Below, piece by piece: positions 1 through 8,366 of a stretch of 64,000 nt of DNA (the first letter of the stretch is position 1; each line of letters opens with the position of its first letter). The DNA is from Fidelibacterota bacterium. GTDB taxonomy: Bacteria; Fidelibacterota; Marinisomatia; Marinisomatales; TCS55. The stretch lies in assembly GCA_014239435.1 (NCBI GenBank), contig JAAZYX010000026.1:1-64000 (forward strand), in the 5' to 3' direction. The notes beneath the pieces were generated by a model that made no database searches, was not told the DNA's origin, and saw only the letters and a list, made by a program, of their open reading frames with translations. The position numbers and the translations under genes were made by a program.

Positions 1-1673
1 GCCCAACTTAAAGCGCCACTACCATTGGTTTGCAATACCTGTCCGCTGGTTCCATCTGTGTTTGGAATAGTAATCGCCCCAGCCGTAATTGTACCACTGG
101 TTTTTACATTGGTAATATCCGTGTTACCCAGTTGTACGGTATTGTCTGCAGCACCGGTAGCACCATGCCCAATAACAATTTGATTGGTTGCCGCAGCTTT
201 TGATGCCGCGGTAGAAGAGCCAATCAACACATTTTTATCCCCAGTGGTTATATTATTAGTTCCAGTCCTACCGGCTTGATAGCCTAATGCTGTATTGTAC
301 CCATATACATCTGATGTTCTATTTGCCTCTTTTAGGGCGTAATAACCAATTGCTGTGTTATAATATGATGTTGTATTAGCGGCTAAACTTAAATGACCAA
401 TTGCCACATTCCTTGCACCTGTAGTGTTACTTAACAAACTATAATTTCCTATAGCAACTTGTTGAAATCCTGTAATATTTGCTTTTAAACTTTGATGTCC
501 AGTGCCGATATTGTCACCTCCTGTTGTAAGACTCGTTAACGCATCATAGCCTAAAGCGGTATTATAATCTCCAGTGGTTACGGCATCTAACGCAGTAGCA
601 CCCACGGCTACATTATATTGTGCTGTACTTGTACTAGAGGAAGGATCATTTCCAATATACATTGAATAGTCTTCCACCAATGCATCGGATAATCCCGTAA
701 CATTGCTGGCGCCACCACTTGATGTTGCCCAACTCACTGCCCCAGATCCATCCGTAGATAACACTTGAGAACTTGAGCCATCGGAACCGGGTAAGGTGTA
801 AGCTGTGGGTACACCCACTTTTGCTGTATTGGCTGTTATCGCTGAATCTTGACTGGATGTGATTCCTGTCTTCGCGGTATTCAATGCAATTGCGGTTTCA
901 TTTGTAGAAATATCAGTTGCGTTAGTCACAATGCCCGACAAATCCGGCGTATTGGTTAAGTCAGAATAATCACCGGATAAAGCAGCAGCAGATAAACTAT
1001 CGTTTCGTGCATATCCAACAGCATGATACGCTGTATCAGCAGATGCCGAATGTTGGGCATCGTGTGCAAACAATACCGAATCTGTAGAAGGAATGTTCAG
1101 CACGTAATGTGCCGTGTCTGCGTGCAACGCAGTATTGGCGTGCAGAGAAAAAAGAGACGAATCTGCCTGAATCGCGTTTTGGGCATCGTGTGCAAACAAT
1201 ACCGAATCTGCGGAAGGAATGTTCAGCACGTAATGTGCCGTGTCTGCGTGCAGGGAAAAAAGAGAGGAATCTGCATAATTCGCACGCATTGCGCTTTGAG
1301 ATCTGGAAGAATGCAGCGCGAATGGAACGGACGTAAAGGCTTGTCTTGGGCTTAAGACTTCATTTCCTACTTGTGTTTCTAGCATGGCATTCCCCAGCAT
1401 GTTTGCTGGAAGACCTGTAACGCTTCCCAGAATAACTGCAAAAACGCCGTGACTCACGTTCGTTGTATGAGTCTCTTCCCAAATGTTTTGCTCCGAACCA
1501 TTATTATTAACGAATAAACGAAATGTCAGTGAATAATCACCGTCGGCATACATACTTCCATCCGTATTGGTGAGCATTCCCTGAAAGGAAATGGTATTGG
1601 GAACACCTTGTTGGGGCGGTTGCGCCAAAATGAATGATGTAATGAAACTTAGTATTAGTAGTGTGTTTTTCAT
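1..1673 (-). CDS. Exported repeat protein with YadA-head-like repeats (partial, C-terminus off window)
   Basis: The frame is open from ATG at 1673 to the window edge, at least 557 codons. The first ~19 residues form a signal peptide ending FILAQ, so the protein is exported. A region of about 100 residues follows, then alanine/aspartate/serine-rich repeats (LFSLHAD, ADTAHYVLN) and then glycine-rich repeats of the NTALGYDAL / NVAIGHLSL type, typical of trimeric adhesin heads and of phage-tail-like surface proteins of FCB bacteria. Such proteins often end in a peptidase S74 chaperone domain, which would lie outside the window. The gene follows the T9SS-type cargo gene by 9 bases and is probably co-transcribed with it. 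An adhesive or surface role is inferred from the repeats only. Confidence 0.75.
   Translation of the reverse strand, partial: MKNTLLILSFITSFILAQPPQQGVPNTISFQGMLTNTDGSMYADGDYSLTFRLFVNNNGSEQNIWEETHTTNVSHGVFAVILGSVTGLPANMLGNAMLETQVGNEVLSPRQAFTSVPFALHSSRSQSAMRANYADSSLFSLHADTAHYVLNIPSADSVLFAHDAQNAIQADSSLFSLHANTALHADTAHYVLNIPSTDSVLFAHDAQHSASADTAYHAVGYARNDSLSAAALSGDYSDLTNTPDLSGIVTNATDISTNETAIALNTAKTGITSSQDSAITANTAKVGVPTAYTLPGSDGSSSQVLSTDGSGAVSWATSSGGASNVTGLSDALVEDYSMYIGNDPSSSTSTAQYNVAVGATALDAVTTGDYNTALGYDALTSLTTGGDNIGTGHQSLKANITGFQQVAIGNYSLLSNTTGARNVAIGHLSLAANTTSYYNTAIGYYALKEANRTSDVYGYNTALGYQAGRTGTNNITTGDKNVLIGSSTAASKAAATNQIVIGHGATGAADNTVQLGNTDITNVKTSGTITAGAITIPNTDGTSGQVLQTNGSGALSW
1053..1252. repeat. 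Intragenic 126-bp-period direct repeat
   Basis: A 74-base unit at 1053-1126 recurs at 1179-1252 with only two mismatches, an offset of 126 bases or 42 codons. It lies inside the coding sequence of the partial repeat protein and keeps the frame, so it duplicates a protein segment (SADSVLFAHDAQ and neighbours). Looser copies flank it. This is likely a recent internal duplication that can change repeat number by recombination or slippage. Confidence 0.85.
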
Positions 1674-1682
1674 GATCTTCTC

Positions 1683-2198
1683 CTATTTGAGGAAGGTTAT
1701 TTTTTGTTTAAAGAAATTATTTTTGTATTGGATGCTTATGAGGTAAACACCGCTTGCAATGGGCGCACCCGAGTCGTTCAGTCCATGCCATTGAAATCTG
1801 TATTTTCCCGCTGCAGTAAATTCCTGATTGAGATTAAAAATATTCCGCCCCAATACATCATATATTTTGATTTGAACATCTGACTCACCCGGAATAGCGA
1901 AATCTATATTTACCGTTGGATTGAACGGATTGGGATAGGCATTAGATATTTCAAACTTCGTTGGCAATAAATCATCAATGCCAAGCGCTACCGAACTGAT
2001 AGCACCCCAAAATCCCGAAGAGAGTATCGTACTGCCTGATTCTGCAGTCCCAACGAACGATTGGCCCACCGTTCCCATCAACTTCGTACTTTCGCCGGCA
2101 GTATGAATACCTGCCGAAGAAATGGTAGATTGTTTCAATATAGTATTTTGAGCTAACAGAAAATTATAAAAGAGAAATAGAATAAGCGCCTTCTTCAT
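1683..2198 (-). CDS. Small exported protein with Por/T9SS type A C-terminal sorting domain
   Basis: A 171-residue protein with an N-terminal signal peptide (MKKALILFLFYNFLLAQ) and a C-terminal region of ~85 residues with the hallmarks of type A sorting domains: NAYPNPFNP, then VQIKIYDVLGR and a final SGVYLISIQ strand ending in basic residues. In Bacteroidetes this domain sends proteins through the type IX system to the cell surface; related domains are abundant across FCB phyla. The middle segment, ~55 residues rich in Ser/Gly/Thr, is of unknown function. A Shine-Dalgarno-like TGAGGTC lies 6 bases before the ATG. It is the first gene of a pair with the partial repeat protein downstream. Confidence 0.85.
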   Translation of the reverse strand: MKKALILFLFYNFLLAQNTILKQSTISSAGIHTAGESTKLMGTVGQSFVGTAESGSTILSSGFWGAISSVALGIDDLLPTKFEISNAYPNPFNPTVNIDFAIPGESDVQIKIYDVLGRNIFNLNQEFTAAGKYRFQWHGLNDSGAPIASGVYLISIQYKNNFFKQKITFLK

Positions 2199-2286
2199 AT
2201 TGACCTCAGAATGTTTAATTGATTAAGAAAAAATATATTTTTTACAACGAATTCAAACAGGATAATTAAGTATGTAATTATTATTT

Positions 2287-2302
2287 CCGTCCTTTTGGAC
2301 GG
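2287..2302. other. Short perfect inverted repeat downstream of dut
   Basis: CCGTCC-TTTT-GGACGG forms a perfect 6-bp stem with a 4-base loop in the AT-rich gap between dut and the sorting-domain gene. Neither side carries a convincing T-tract, so terminator function on the minus strand is possible but weak. It could also be a protein-binding site. Confidence 0.35.
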
Positions 2303-2378
2303 CGCGAAAATTATTGGTTAAAATCAGTATAAAACAATTCAAATTTGCACTCTTTTTATTAAAGTGCTAAGTATTCAC

Positions 2379-2816
2379 TTATTTCCCGGTACTCCCAAAT
2401 CCTCCATCGCCGCGCGTGGTATCAGATAATGCATTCACTAGCGAAAAGTGAATTGGGGAACCGTCCATAGCGACAATTTGAAACAGTCTTTGTCCGGGCT
2501 CAATGGTGTATGATTTCGACTTTACATTGTCCACAACAGCCATAATTTCCCCTCGGTAGCCGGCGTCAATCAGTCCGACGGCATTGCATTGGCGAAGCGG
2601 AGTTTTTCCTATGCTGGACCGCGACAAAAGTAAATACGGTTTTTGATCGGTATTTTCGCAGGCGATCTGCAAATGAATCATGGCAGTTTCGCCCGCCTCG
2701 ATCGTTTGCTGGTGCACTACAAAAAGATCCAGACCGGCGTCTCCATCGTGAAAATGATCGTGGTTTTCGTACATCTGCTTCACTTCAAGATTGAATGGTT
2801 TTATCAAAAGATTCAT
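2379..2816 (-). CDS. dut: dUTP diphosphatase (dUTPase)
   Basis: Hydrolyses dUTP to dUMP and pyrophosphate, keeping uracil out of DNA and supplying dUMP for thymidylate synthesis; cytoplasmic homotrimer. All five trimeric dUTPase motifs are visible: DAGLDLF, RSSIGKT, GLIDAGYRGEI (catalytic Asp), EPGQRLFQIV and the C-terminal RGDGGFGSTG arm that closes over the substrate. An in-frame ATG at 2831 exists, but the ATG at 2816 overlaps the stop of the upstream DUF423 gene as ATGA, so 2816 (145 residues) is preferred as a translationally coupled start. The length is normal for the family. Confidence 0.93.
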   Translation of the reverse strand: MNLLIKPFNLEVKQMYENHDHFHDGDAGLDLFVVHQQTIEAGETAMIHLQIACENTDQKPYLLLSRSSIGKTPLRQCNAVGLIDAGYRGEIMAVVDNVKSKSYTIEPGQRLFQIVAMDGSPIHFSLVNALSDTTRGDGGFGSTGK

Positions 2817-3184
2817 GCGCTGTCTTTCCATATATTATAGGCAAGCAGAAGCCAGCTCATGATGAGCAACAGTCCGCCAATCGGTGTAACGGCGCCGAGC
2901 CATTTTTGACCTGTGAATACAAGCACATAAAGTGTTCCCGAAAAAATGAGAATTCCGACTGTCATGAGCATTGCAGGAAATTGCAGTGAGGATTCCGGTA
3001 AATGAAAACCGATCACTCCGATAATTATCAATCCAAGTGCATGGTAAAAATGATACCGAACACCTGTTTCAAACACAGCTAACATTTCAGGAGTGACTTT
3101 AGTTTTGAGACCGTGCGCACCGAAAGCGCCAAACACTACTGCAAGGCCGGCAAGTGCGGCGCCTGCGACTATCCAAGTTTTCAT
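2813..3184 (-). CDS. DUF423 family inner-membrane protein
   Basis: A 123-residue, four-helix membrane protein. The N-terminal pattern AGLAVVFGAFGAHGLK, followed by HFYHALGLI and a C-terminal TPIGGLLLIMSW helix, is characteristic of DUF423 (YwdK-type) proteins. Their biochemical role is not established. It overlaps the MscS gene upstream by 4 bases (ATGA) and dut downstream by 4 bases, so the three genes form a coupled operon, but the shared context does not reveal a function. Confidence 0.85.
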   Translation of the reverse strand: MKTWIVAGAALAGLAVVFGAFGAHGLKTKVTPEMLAVFETGVRYHFYHALGLIIIGVIGFHLPESSLQFPAMLMTVGILIFSGTLYVLVFTGQKWLGAVTPIGGLLLIMSWLLLAYNIWKDSA

Positions 3185-4263
3185 TCAGGCGAATTTTTGT
3201 GGACTAAAGTCCTGATGGGGAAAGGAATCTCAATCCCTTCTTCATCGAATCGTTTGTGCAGCCGTTTAATAAATTCATGTTTTACGGGATGGTGGTCGCC
3301 GTACTTCACCGCGCGCATATACACGGTAAAATTTATACTTGAATCGCCAAACTCTTGAAAGCGAATCGCCGGTGTGTGATCCTTTTTAGCTGCATCCAAA
3401 TCTTTGATGACAGAATTGGCGACTTCTAAAATCACTTTTTCTACTCTGTCTAAATCACTGTCATAGGCTACTCCACCGGATATTTTAACAGAATAACTTG
3501 TATCAATTACATCATAATTTTTAGTAATCGCATTGGATAATTTTGAATTCGGGATAGTGATTAAATTATTTGTTCTCTCTTTTAGAGTGGTATTCCGCCA
3601 AGTAATATTGGATACATAACCCATTTGACCTGAATCAAGTTCAACAAAATCATCAATCCGAACTTTTTGGGATAAAAGAATGTGAAGCCCCGCGAAAAAA
3701 TCCGATAGTGTATCTTTCAATGCAAGTGATACAGCAAGTCCGCCCACTCCAAATGCAGTGAGAAGCGGCGTAATGGAAAGGCCGAATGACTGTAATATGA
3801 TTAGCGTACCAATAAGAAGAATGGTAATTCTCAAAAGGTTCGTAAAAATGGCAGTGGAGGGAAAAGCGCTTCCCTTGCTCGACGCCCACAAATCCAGCAT
3901 TCCGACAGATATTTTTGAGATGGACATCGTCACAGATAGAATCAGCAGCGTAAGTGCAATTTTAGATCCGTATGAAATGTATGTTGCGTAAGACCTCAGG
4001 TAAGTGTTTTCAACATCCATCCCGTTCATCGCCATGTAAACCGCAACAAGGAAAAACCAATAAATCAAATGTGACTGAATGTTTTGAAATATCAGATCGT
4101 CGCCCTGCCACTTCGATTTTTCAATTAGGCGATTAATCCGCGCTTTCAGGAAAGTCTTGAAAATCCAGCCGGAAGCCACACCAATAAATATGGTAATGAT
4201 CGGCGGCATCCACATTTCAAGCCATGGGACTGATTCAAAAAAGTGTCTTATTTGTTCCATCAT
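3181..4263 (-). CDS. Small-conductance mechanosensitive channel (MscS family)
   Basis: A 360-residue inner-membrane channel. Four to five N-terminal helices precede the pore helix TAFGVGGLAVSLALKDTLSDF, followed by the typical MscS beta domain (VRIDDFVELDSGQMGYV, TLKERTNNLITIPN) and a mixed alpha/beta C-terminal domain ending with HKRFDEEGIEIPFP. These channels open under membrane tension and release solutes during hypo-osmotic shock. The protein starts with two methionines (4263 and 4260), and either could be used. It is the probable first gene of the MscS-DUF423-dut operon. Confidence 0.92.
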   Translation of the reverse strand: MMEQIRHFFESVPWLEMWMPPIITIFIGVASGWIFKTFLKARINRLIEKSKWQGDDLIFQNIQSHLIYWFFLVAVYMAMNGMDVENTYLRSYATYISYGSKIALTLLILSVTMSISKISVGMLDLWASSKGSAFPSTAIFTNLLRITILLIGTLIILQSFGLSITPLLTAFGVGGLAVSLALKDTLSDFFAGLHILLSQKVRIDDFVELDSGQMGYVSNITWRNTTLKERTNNLITIPNSKLSNAITKNYDVIDTSYSVKISGGVAYDSDLDRVEKVILEVANSVIKDLDAAKKDHTPAIRFQEFGDSSINFTVYMRAVKYGDHHPVKHEFIKRLHKRFDEEGIEIPFPIRTLVHKNSPE

Positions 4264-4296
4264 AAGGCAGGGAAATTACACCAATTCAACAATTTA

Positions 4297-5907
4297 TTAA
4301 TCCTCTTCTTCATCCGGCGTAACAATCATTAAAACCTGTTTCCCGTTTTTATACAATGCGTCATTTGATAATTCTTGGTCGGGATTCCACAGGCGTGAAA
4401 TTACTTTTTTCCCTTTATCATAAATTTCCATAGAAAGTATTTTTCGCCCTTGCCCGTAAATCCAGGAAATACCGTGTTTTTTCTTGTGCTTGTAGGAAAC
4501 TTTTGTATGCACATTACCATTCGGAAAAAGCTCTTCCTCCATATACGTTCCTTCAAGATTTTTTTCACTTATTTTTTCCACTCCCATAGAATTCCACCTG
4601 AATTCCATAGCGACATCCTTCCCGTCATAAATCTGAATAGATTTCAATTTTCCGTTTCCGTGATATTCAAACCGCGAATGTGGGATGCCTTCCAAGGTGT
4701 ACAATTCCCGAATAAGAGCGCCGGACGGACTGTACACTCTGAAAACGCCATGGAGCGTTCCGCCTAAAAAACCGGCGTCCGAAGACGGCATTCCTGAGGA
4801 ATACCATCGGCGGATGTTGCCATCCTGCTGATCTTGAAAAAAGGATCCTTCTTCCTCCATTTCGCCGCTGGGCCTCCATAACATATAAGGGCCGGAACGC
4901 GCACCGCGGTCGTAAGTCCATAAAGATTCCTGATCGCCAGAAGGATAAAAAGACTGCATGAGTCCTTCTAAGGTTGCTTGTGTATAATTTTGACTCAACG
5001 CCAGTGTTCCGTTGGGATGATATACTTTGTAAGGTCCGTTCAGCACACCGTCGGAAAACGTTTTCAGTGAATCGAGCTGGCCGGTTTTTGCATACCAATT
5101 CCATTCGCCGTCTGCCAATCCGTGGACAAATTCACCGTTCATTGCAAGTTGACCATTCTTGTGCCATTCCCGGATTGGGCCGTGGGGAATATCTTCGTCA
5201 TATGTAACCAGCGAATCCAACTTTTTCTTTTCCCGGAACCATTTCCATTCACCATGACGGTTATCCATTTTGTATTCGCCCGAAAGCGACAAGAAACCAT
5301 CTAAATTCCAAATGGAAACCTCGCCTGATTTAACCCCTTTTTCGAAAGACACCATCCTCAATTTTGCACCGTCTTTCTGCCACCACGTCCATTCTCCTTC
5401 CGGCAAATTGTCTTCGTACTGTCCTTTCGTTTTTCTAGATCCATCGGCATAGTTGGTTTTGAACTTTCCGTCCAATCTGTGTTTTTTAAAGGACTTCTGC
5501 TCTATCAGGATTCCCTTTTCAAAATTCTGCCATTTGCCATCGAGCATATCATTTTTATAGGTGCGAACTGAATCCAGTACTCCCGCCTCTGAAAAATATT
5601 GCCACTTGCCAGACTTCAGGTTTCTGCTGTATTTCCCTTTAATATACTGAACACCGTTTGGATGAAATTCCAAATACTTCCCTTCCCTAGAAAAACCCTT
5701 CCGCTTTACTTCAAACGTAATGCGCCCATTCTCATAATATTCCATTTCTTTTACGACGGCAGTGGAATCGGTTCCCTTTTTAATCATAAGCACTTTTTTC
5801 CGTTTTCCGGATAGCGGATATTTTTCTTTTACAATAGGAATAGGCGCGCAGGCTGACAAAAAGATAACAGCTAAAAGCGGAAAAATGAAATGTCTGCGGA
5901 AAGTCAT
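4297..5907 (-). CDS. Lipoprotein of MORN/YwqK-type repeats
   Basis: A 536-residue lipoprotein: the signal peptide ends in the lipobox LSAC (Cys near residue 20). The rest is a long array of roughly 23-residue repeats with the pattern NG-x-G-x-(Y/W)-x-x-(Y/F/W), for example FHPNGVQYIKGKY and WHKNGQLAMNGEF. This matches the MORN_2/YwqK antitoxin-like repeat family. Such beta-hairpin arrays are common in FCB envelope proteins but their ligands are mostly unknown. No toxin gene is adjacent, so the toxin-antitoxin label sometimes given to this family is not supported here. It stands alone, diverging from the methyltransferase gene across a 75-base gap. Confidence 0.8.
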   Translation of the reverse strand: MTFRRHFIFPLLAVIFLSACAPIPIVKEKYPLSGKRKKVLMIKKGTDSTAVVKEMEYYENGRITFEVKRKGFSREGKYLEFHPNGVQYIKGKYSRNLKSGKWQYFSEAGVLDSVRTYKNDMLDGKWQNFEKGILIEQKSFKKHRLDGKFKTNYADGSRKTKGQYEDNLPEGEWTWWQKDGAKLRMVSFEKGVKSGEVSIWNLDGFLSLSGEYKMDNRHGEWKWFREKKKLDSLVTYDEDIPHGPIREWHKNGQLAMNGEFVHGLADGEWNWYAKTGQLDSLKTFSDGVLNGPYKVYHPNGTLALSQNYTQATLEGLMQSFYPSGDQESLWTYDRGARSGPYMLWRPSGEMEEEGSFFQDQQDGNIRRWYSSGMPSSDAGFLGGTLHGVFRVYSPSGALIRELYTLEGIPHSRFEYHGNGKLKSIQIYDGKDVAMEFRWNSMGVEKISEKNLEGTYMEEELFPNGNVHTKVSYKHKKKHGISWIYGQGRKILSMEIYDKGKKVISRLWNPDQELSNDALYKNGKQVLMIVTPDEEED

Positions 5908-5982
5908 TGGTTCAAAAATACCAAATTCACAGTAAAAATTCGACCAAAAGACTCGTCCTTGATTCTGCTGCCATAAACCGGT

Positions 5983-6705
5983 ATGTTTGGGAAAATGAGG
6001 ATTCCAAATGCGGCGATTTTATTTTTGTTCACGACTTTTTCCTATGCTCAGGATTCAGAATCTGAGTTTATCCTTAAGCGAACAAGGATGGTCGAAAGCC
6101 AAATCGTGAGCCGCGGCGTTTCCAACACCGAAGTTCTCAAGGCAATCCTGTCTGTTCCCCGGCACAAGTTCGTCCCCAAAAAATACGCGAAAAACGCCTA
6201 CGATGATACGCCGCTTCCCATCGGGCACGATCAAACCATTAGTCAGCCATATATCGTAGCATACATGACAGACATCTTGAATGTGGATTCTTCTCACAAG
6301 GTTTTGGAAATTGGTACCGGGTCTGGATATCAGGCCGCGGTGCTCAGCGTTCTCGCTCAGGAAGTTTTGACGATCGAAATTGTGGAAGCACTTGGCAAAC
6401 AGGCGTCCGGTATTTTAGCATCACTCGGTTACGAAAATGTGTCCGTAAAAATCGGGGACGGCTACGAAGGCTGGCCGGAAGAAGCGCCGTTTGACCGCAT
6501 CATTGTAACCGCCGCTCCGGAATCTGTGCCGCCGAAATTGGTGGAACAACTGAAGCCCGGCGGAATCATGGTCTTGCCGACCGGTCCGCAGTGGTGGAAT
6601 CAGGATTTGAAAATTATAACGAAAAATGAAGACGGAAGTGTTATGGAAGAGAGCAAACTTCCGGTCAGGCTTGTGCCAATGGTGCACCCGAAAAAAGGAA
6701 ATTAA
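5983..6705 (+). CDS. pcm: Protein-L-isoaspartate O-methyltransferase, exported form
   Basis: Uses S-adenosylmethionine to methylate isoaspartyl residues in damaged proteins. The SAM-binding core is clear: VLEIGTGSGYQAAVLS (motif I), then GDGYEGWPEEAPFDRIIVTAA and a C-terminal LKPGGIMVLPTG; the family's N-terminal substrate motif appears as GHDQTISQPYIVAYM. Unusually, ~20 residues with a hydrophobic core ending FSYAQ precede the enzyme and look like a cleavable signal peptide. An alternative ATG at 5995 keeps this signal and is perhaps the better start. The 3' end lies 4 bases from convergent pntB. Export to the periplasm is inferred. Confidence 0.92.
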   Translation: MFGKMRIPNAAILFLFTTFSYAQDSESEFILKRTRMVESQIVSRGVSNTEVLKAILSVPRHKFVPKKYAKNAYDDTPLPIGHDQTISQPYIVAYMTDILNVDSSHKVLEIGTGSGYQAAVLSVLAQEVLTIEIVEALGKQASGILASLGYENVSVKIGDGYEGWPEEAPFDRIIVTAAPESVPPKLVEQLKPGGIMVLPTGPQWWNQDLKIITKNEDGSVMEESKLPVRLVPMVHPKKGN

Positions 6706-6709
6706 CTCT

Positions 6710-8086
6710 TTACTTTAATTCTGCCGTTAACCTTCCAACGGTTTCTTTCGCGTCGCCAAAAATCATAATCGTATTGTCGTTGAAAAAGAGTTCGTTCTCA
6801 ATTCCGGCATAACCCGGGTTCATACTCCGTTTCAATACAAATACTGTTTGCGCTTTGTCCACATCCAAAATCGGCATCCCGTAAATCGGGCTTGTCGTAT
6901 CGTGCCGAGCTGCTGGATTCACAACATCGTTAGCGCCGATCACGAGTGCAATGTCCGTTTCTTCAAATTCCGGATTGATGGCATCAAGATCGTAGAGTTT
7001 ATCGTAAGACACATTCGCTTCCGCAAGTAGCACATTCATGTGTCCCGGCATTCTTCCCGCGACAGGATGGATCGCATACTTCACAATTGCGCCTTTTGCT
7101 TCCAGTGTTTTCTGAAATTCGTGCACCATGTGCTGTGCCTGCGCCACGGCCATTCCGTATCCCGGAACGATGACGACCCGTTTCGCATTTTCAAAAATGA
7201 CAACGGTATCTTCCGGCTCGTACGATTTGGCTGATTTTTGGGGACCGGCTACGGCTTCTCCTCCGGCGCCTGAACTTTCGATGCCTACAAAAAGCACATT
7301 CCAAAGTGTTCGGTTCATACCTTTGCACATTATATTCGTCAGGATGATTCCGCTGGCGCCAACCAGCGCACCGCTGATAATCAGCGCATCATTTGCGATT
7401 ACAAATCCCGTGGATGCGGCGGCTATTCCCGAAAATGAATTCAGTAGTGAAATTACAACCGGCATATCCGCACCGCCGATCGGCACCACAAAATAGTATC
7501 CAGAGACAAGCGACAATGCGATAATCCATACAATGTACGTAAACAATTCACCCGGATTCATAATGGTGTAAATGGTCATCATAATCACCGATAAAATCAA
7601 CAGTCCATTAAAGAGTCGTGCCCCGCTAAACACGAGCGGCATTCCGCGCATGATACCCTGCAGTTTCGCAAAAGCGACAAGGCTGCCGGAAAAGGTTATG
7701 GACCCAATCAAAATACTGAGTGAAACGGTGGATAAGGTGAATGTTCCAAGAGTACTTCCGGCATACACTTCGGAGGTCGCAACCAACAATGAAGACAGTC
7801 CGCCAAAACCGTTAAAGAGCGCCACGAGCTGCGGCATGGAAGTCATTTCTACTTTTTTCGCTGCAATCGCGCCAATAACTGATCCCGCCACGAGACCGAT
7901 AAAGATATATTGGAAATCAATAATCTCAGCTTTGAGCAACGTGCCGACAATGGCAAGCAACATTCCAAGAGCTGCTGTAGTATTTCCATTTGGCGCCGTT
8001 CGGGGATGCGAAAGCTGCTTTAGTCCGAGGATAAAGCAAACTGCAGAGGCGAGGTACAAAAGCGGTATTACAACAGTTTCCAACAT
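6710..8086 (-). CDS. pntB: NAD(P) transhydrogenase subunit beta
   Basis: A 458-residue membrane subunit of the proton-translocating transhydrogenase, which uses the proton gradient to drive hydride transfer from NADH to NADP+. The first ~270 residues carry about eight or nine helices (domain II). The last ~180 form the NADP(H)-binding domain III with VIVPGYGMAVAQAQ, the conserved HPVAGRMPGHMNVLLAEA, GANDVVNPAA and KRSMNPGYAGIENELF. It starts one base after the pntAB stop codon, completing a pntAA-pntAB-pntB operon, and converges on pcm. Confidence 0.97.
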   Translation of the reverse strand: MLETVVIPLLYLASAVCFILGLKQLSHPRTAPNGNTTAALGMLLAIVGTLLKAEIIDFQYIFIGLVAGSVIGAIAAKKVEMTSMPQLVALFNGFGGLSSLLVATSEVYAGSTLGTFTLSTVSLSILIGSITFSGSLVAFAKLQGIMRGMPLVFSGARLFNGLLILSVIMMTIYTIMNPGELFTYIVWIIALSLVSGYYFVVPIGGADMPVVISLLNSFSGIAAASTGFVIANDALIISGALVGASGIILTNIMCKGMNRTLWNVLFVGIESSGAGGEAVAGPQKSAKSYEPEDTVVIFENAKRVVIVPGYGMAVAQAQHMVHEFQKTLEAKGAIVKYAIHPVAGRMPGHMNVLLAEANVSYDKLYDLDAINPEFEETDIALVIGANDVVNPAARHDTTSPIYGMPILDVDKAQTVFVLKRSMNPGYAGIENELFFNDNTIMIFGDAKETVGRLTAELK

Positions 8087-8087
8087 A

Positions 8088-8366
8088 TTAGCGTTTAAAC
8101 ATGTTCAGCATGCGCTGTGTGACCAGAAATCCTCCGACAACATTGATCGTAGCGCAGGCAATTGCTATGGTTCCGAGAATTCTTGTAATTTCAGTACCAC
8201 CCGATCCGGCGGCAATCAACGCACCGACAACGGTAATTCCGGAAATGGCATTCGACCCTGACATTAAAGGTGTATGTAGTGTTGGAGGAACCTTGGCAAT
8301 AACTTCGAATCCGACAAATACTGCCAAGACCAAAACATAAATTTCCACTAAGAGTTGGGCGCTCAT
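8088..8366 (-). CDS. pntAB: NAD(P) transhydrogenase alpha subunit, membrane part
   Basis: A 92-residue protein with three membrane helices, corresponding to the C-terminal domain II portion of the alpha chain that is a separate polypeptide in three-gene transhydrogenases. Typical family features are the HTPLMSGSNAISGI loop and the C-terminal FLVTQRMLNMFKR. Its start overlaps the pntAA stop by 4 bases (ATGA), and pntB follows after one base, so the three subunits are probably made in coupled amounts. Confidence 0.95.
   Translation of the reverse strand: MSAQLLVEIYVLVLAVFVGFEVIAKVPPTLHTPLMSGSNAISGITVVGALIAAGSGGTEITRILGTIAIACATINVVGGFLVTQRMLNMFKR

Noticed and set aside
1023-1355. Plus-strand Cys/Arg-rich frame
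   Set aside because: Antisense to the repeat region of the partial exported protein; its repeats merely mirror that coding repeat.
4297-5907. Toxin-antitoxin label for the YwqK-type protein
   Set aside because: No toxin gene is adjacent and the protein is a long exported lipoprotein, unlike a cytoplasmic antitoxin.
7572-8261. 229-codon plus-strand frame
   Set aside because: Antisense to pntB/pntAB, whose membrane and nucleotide-binding motifs are unambiguous.
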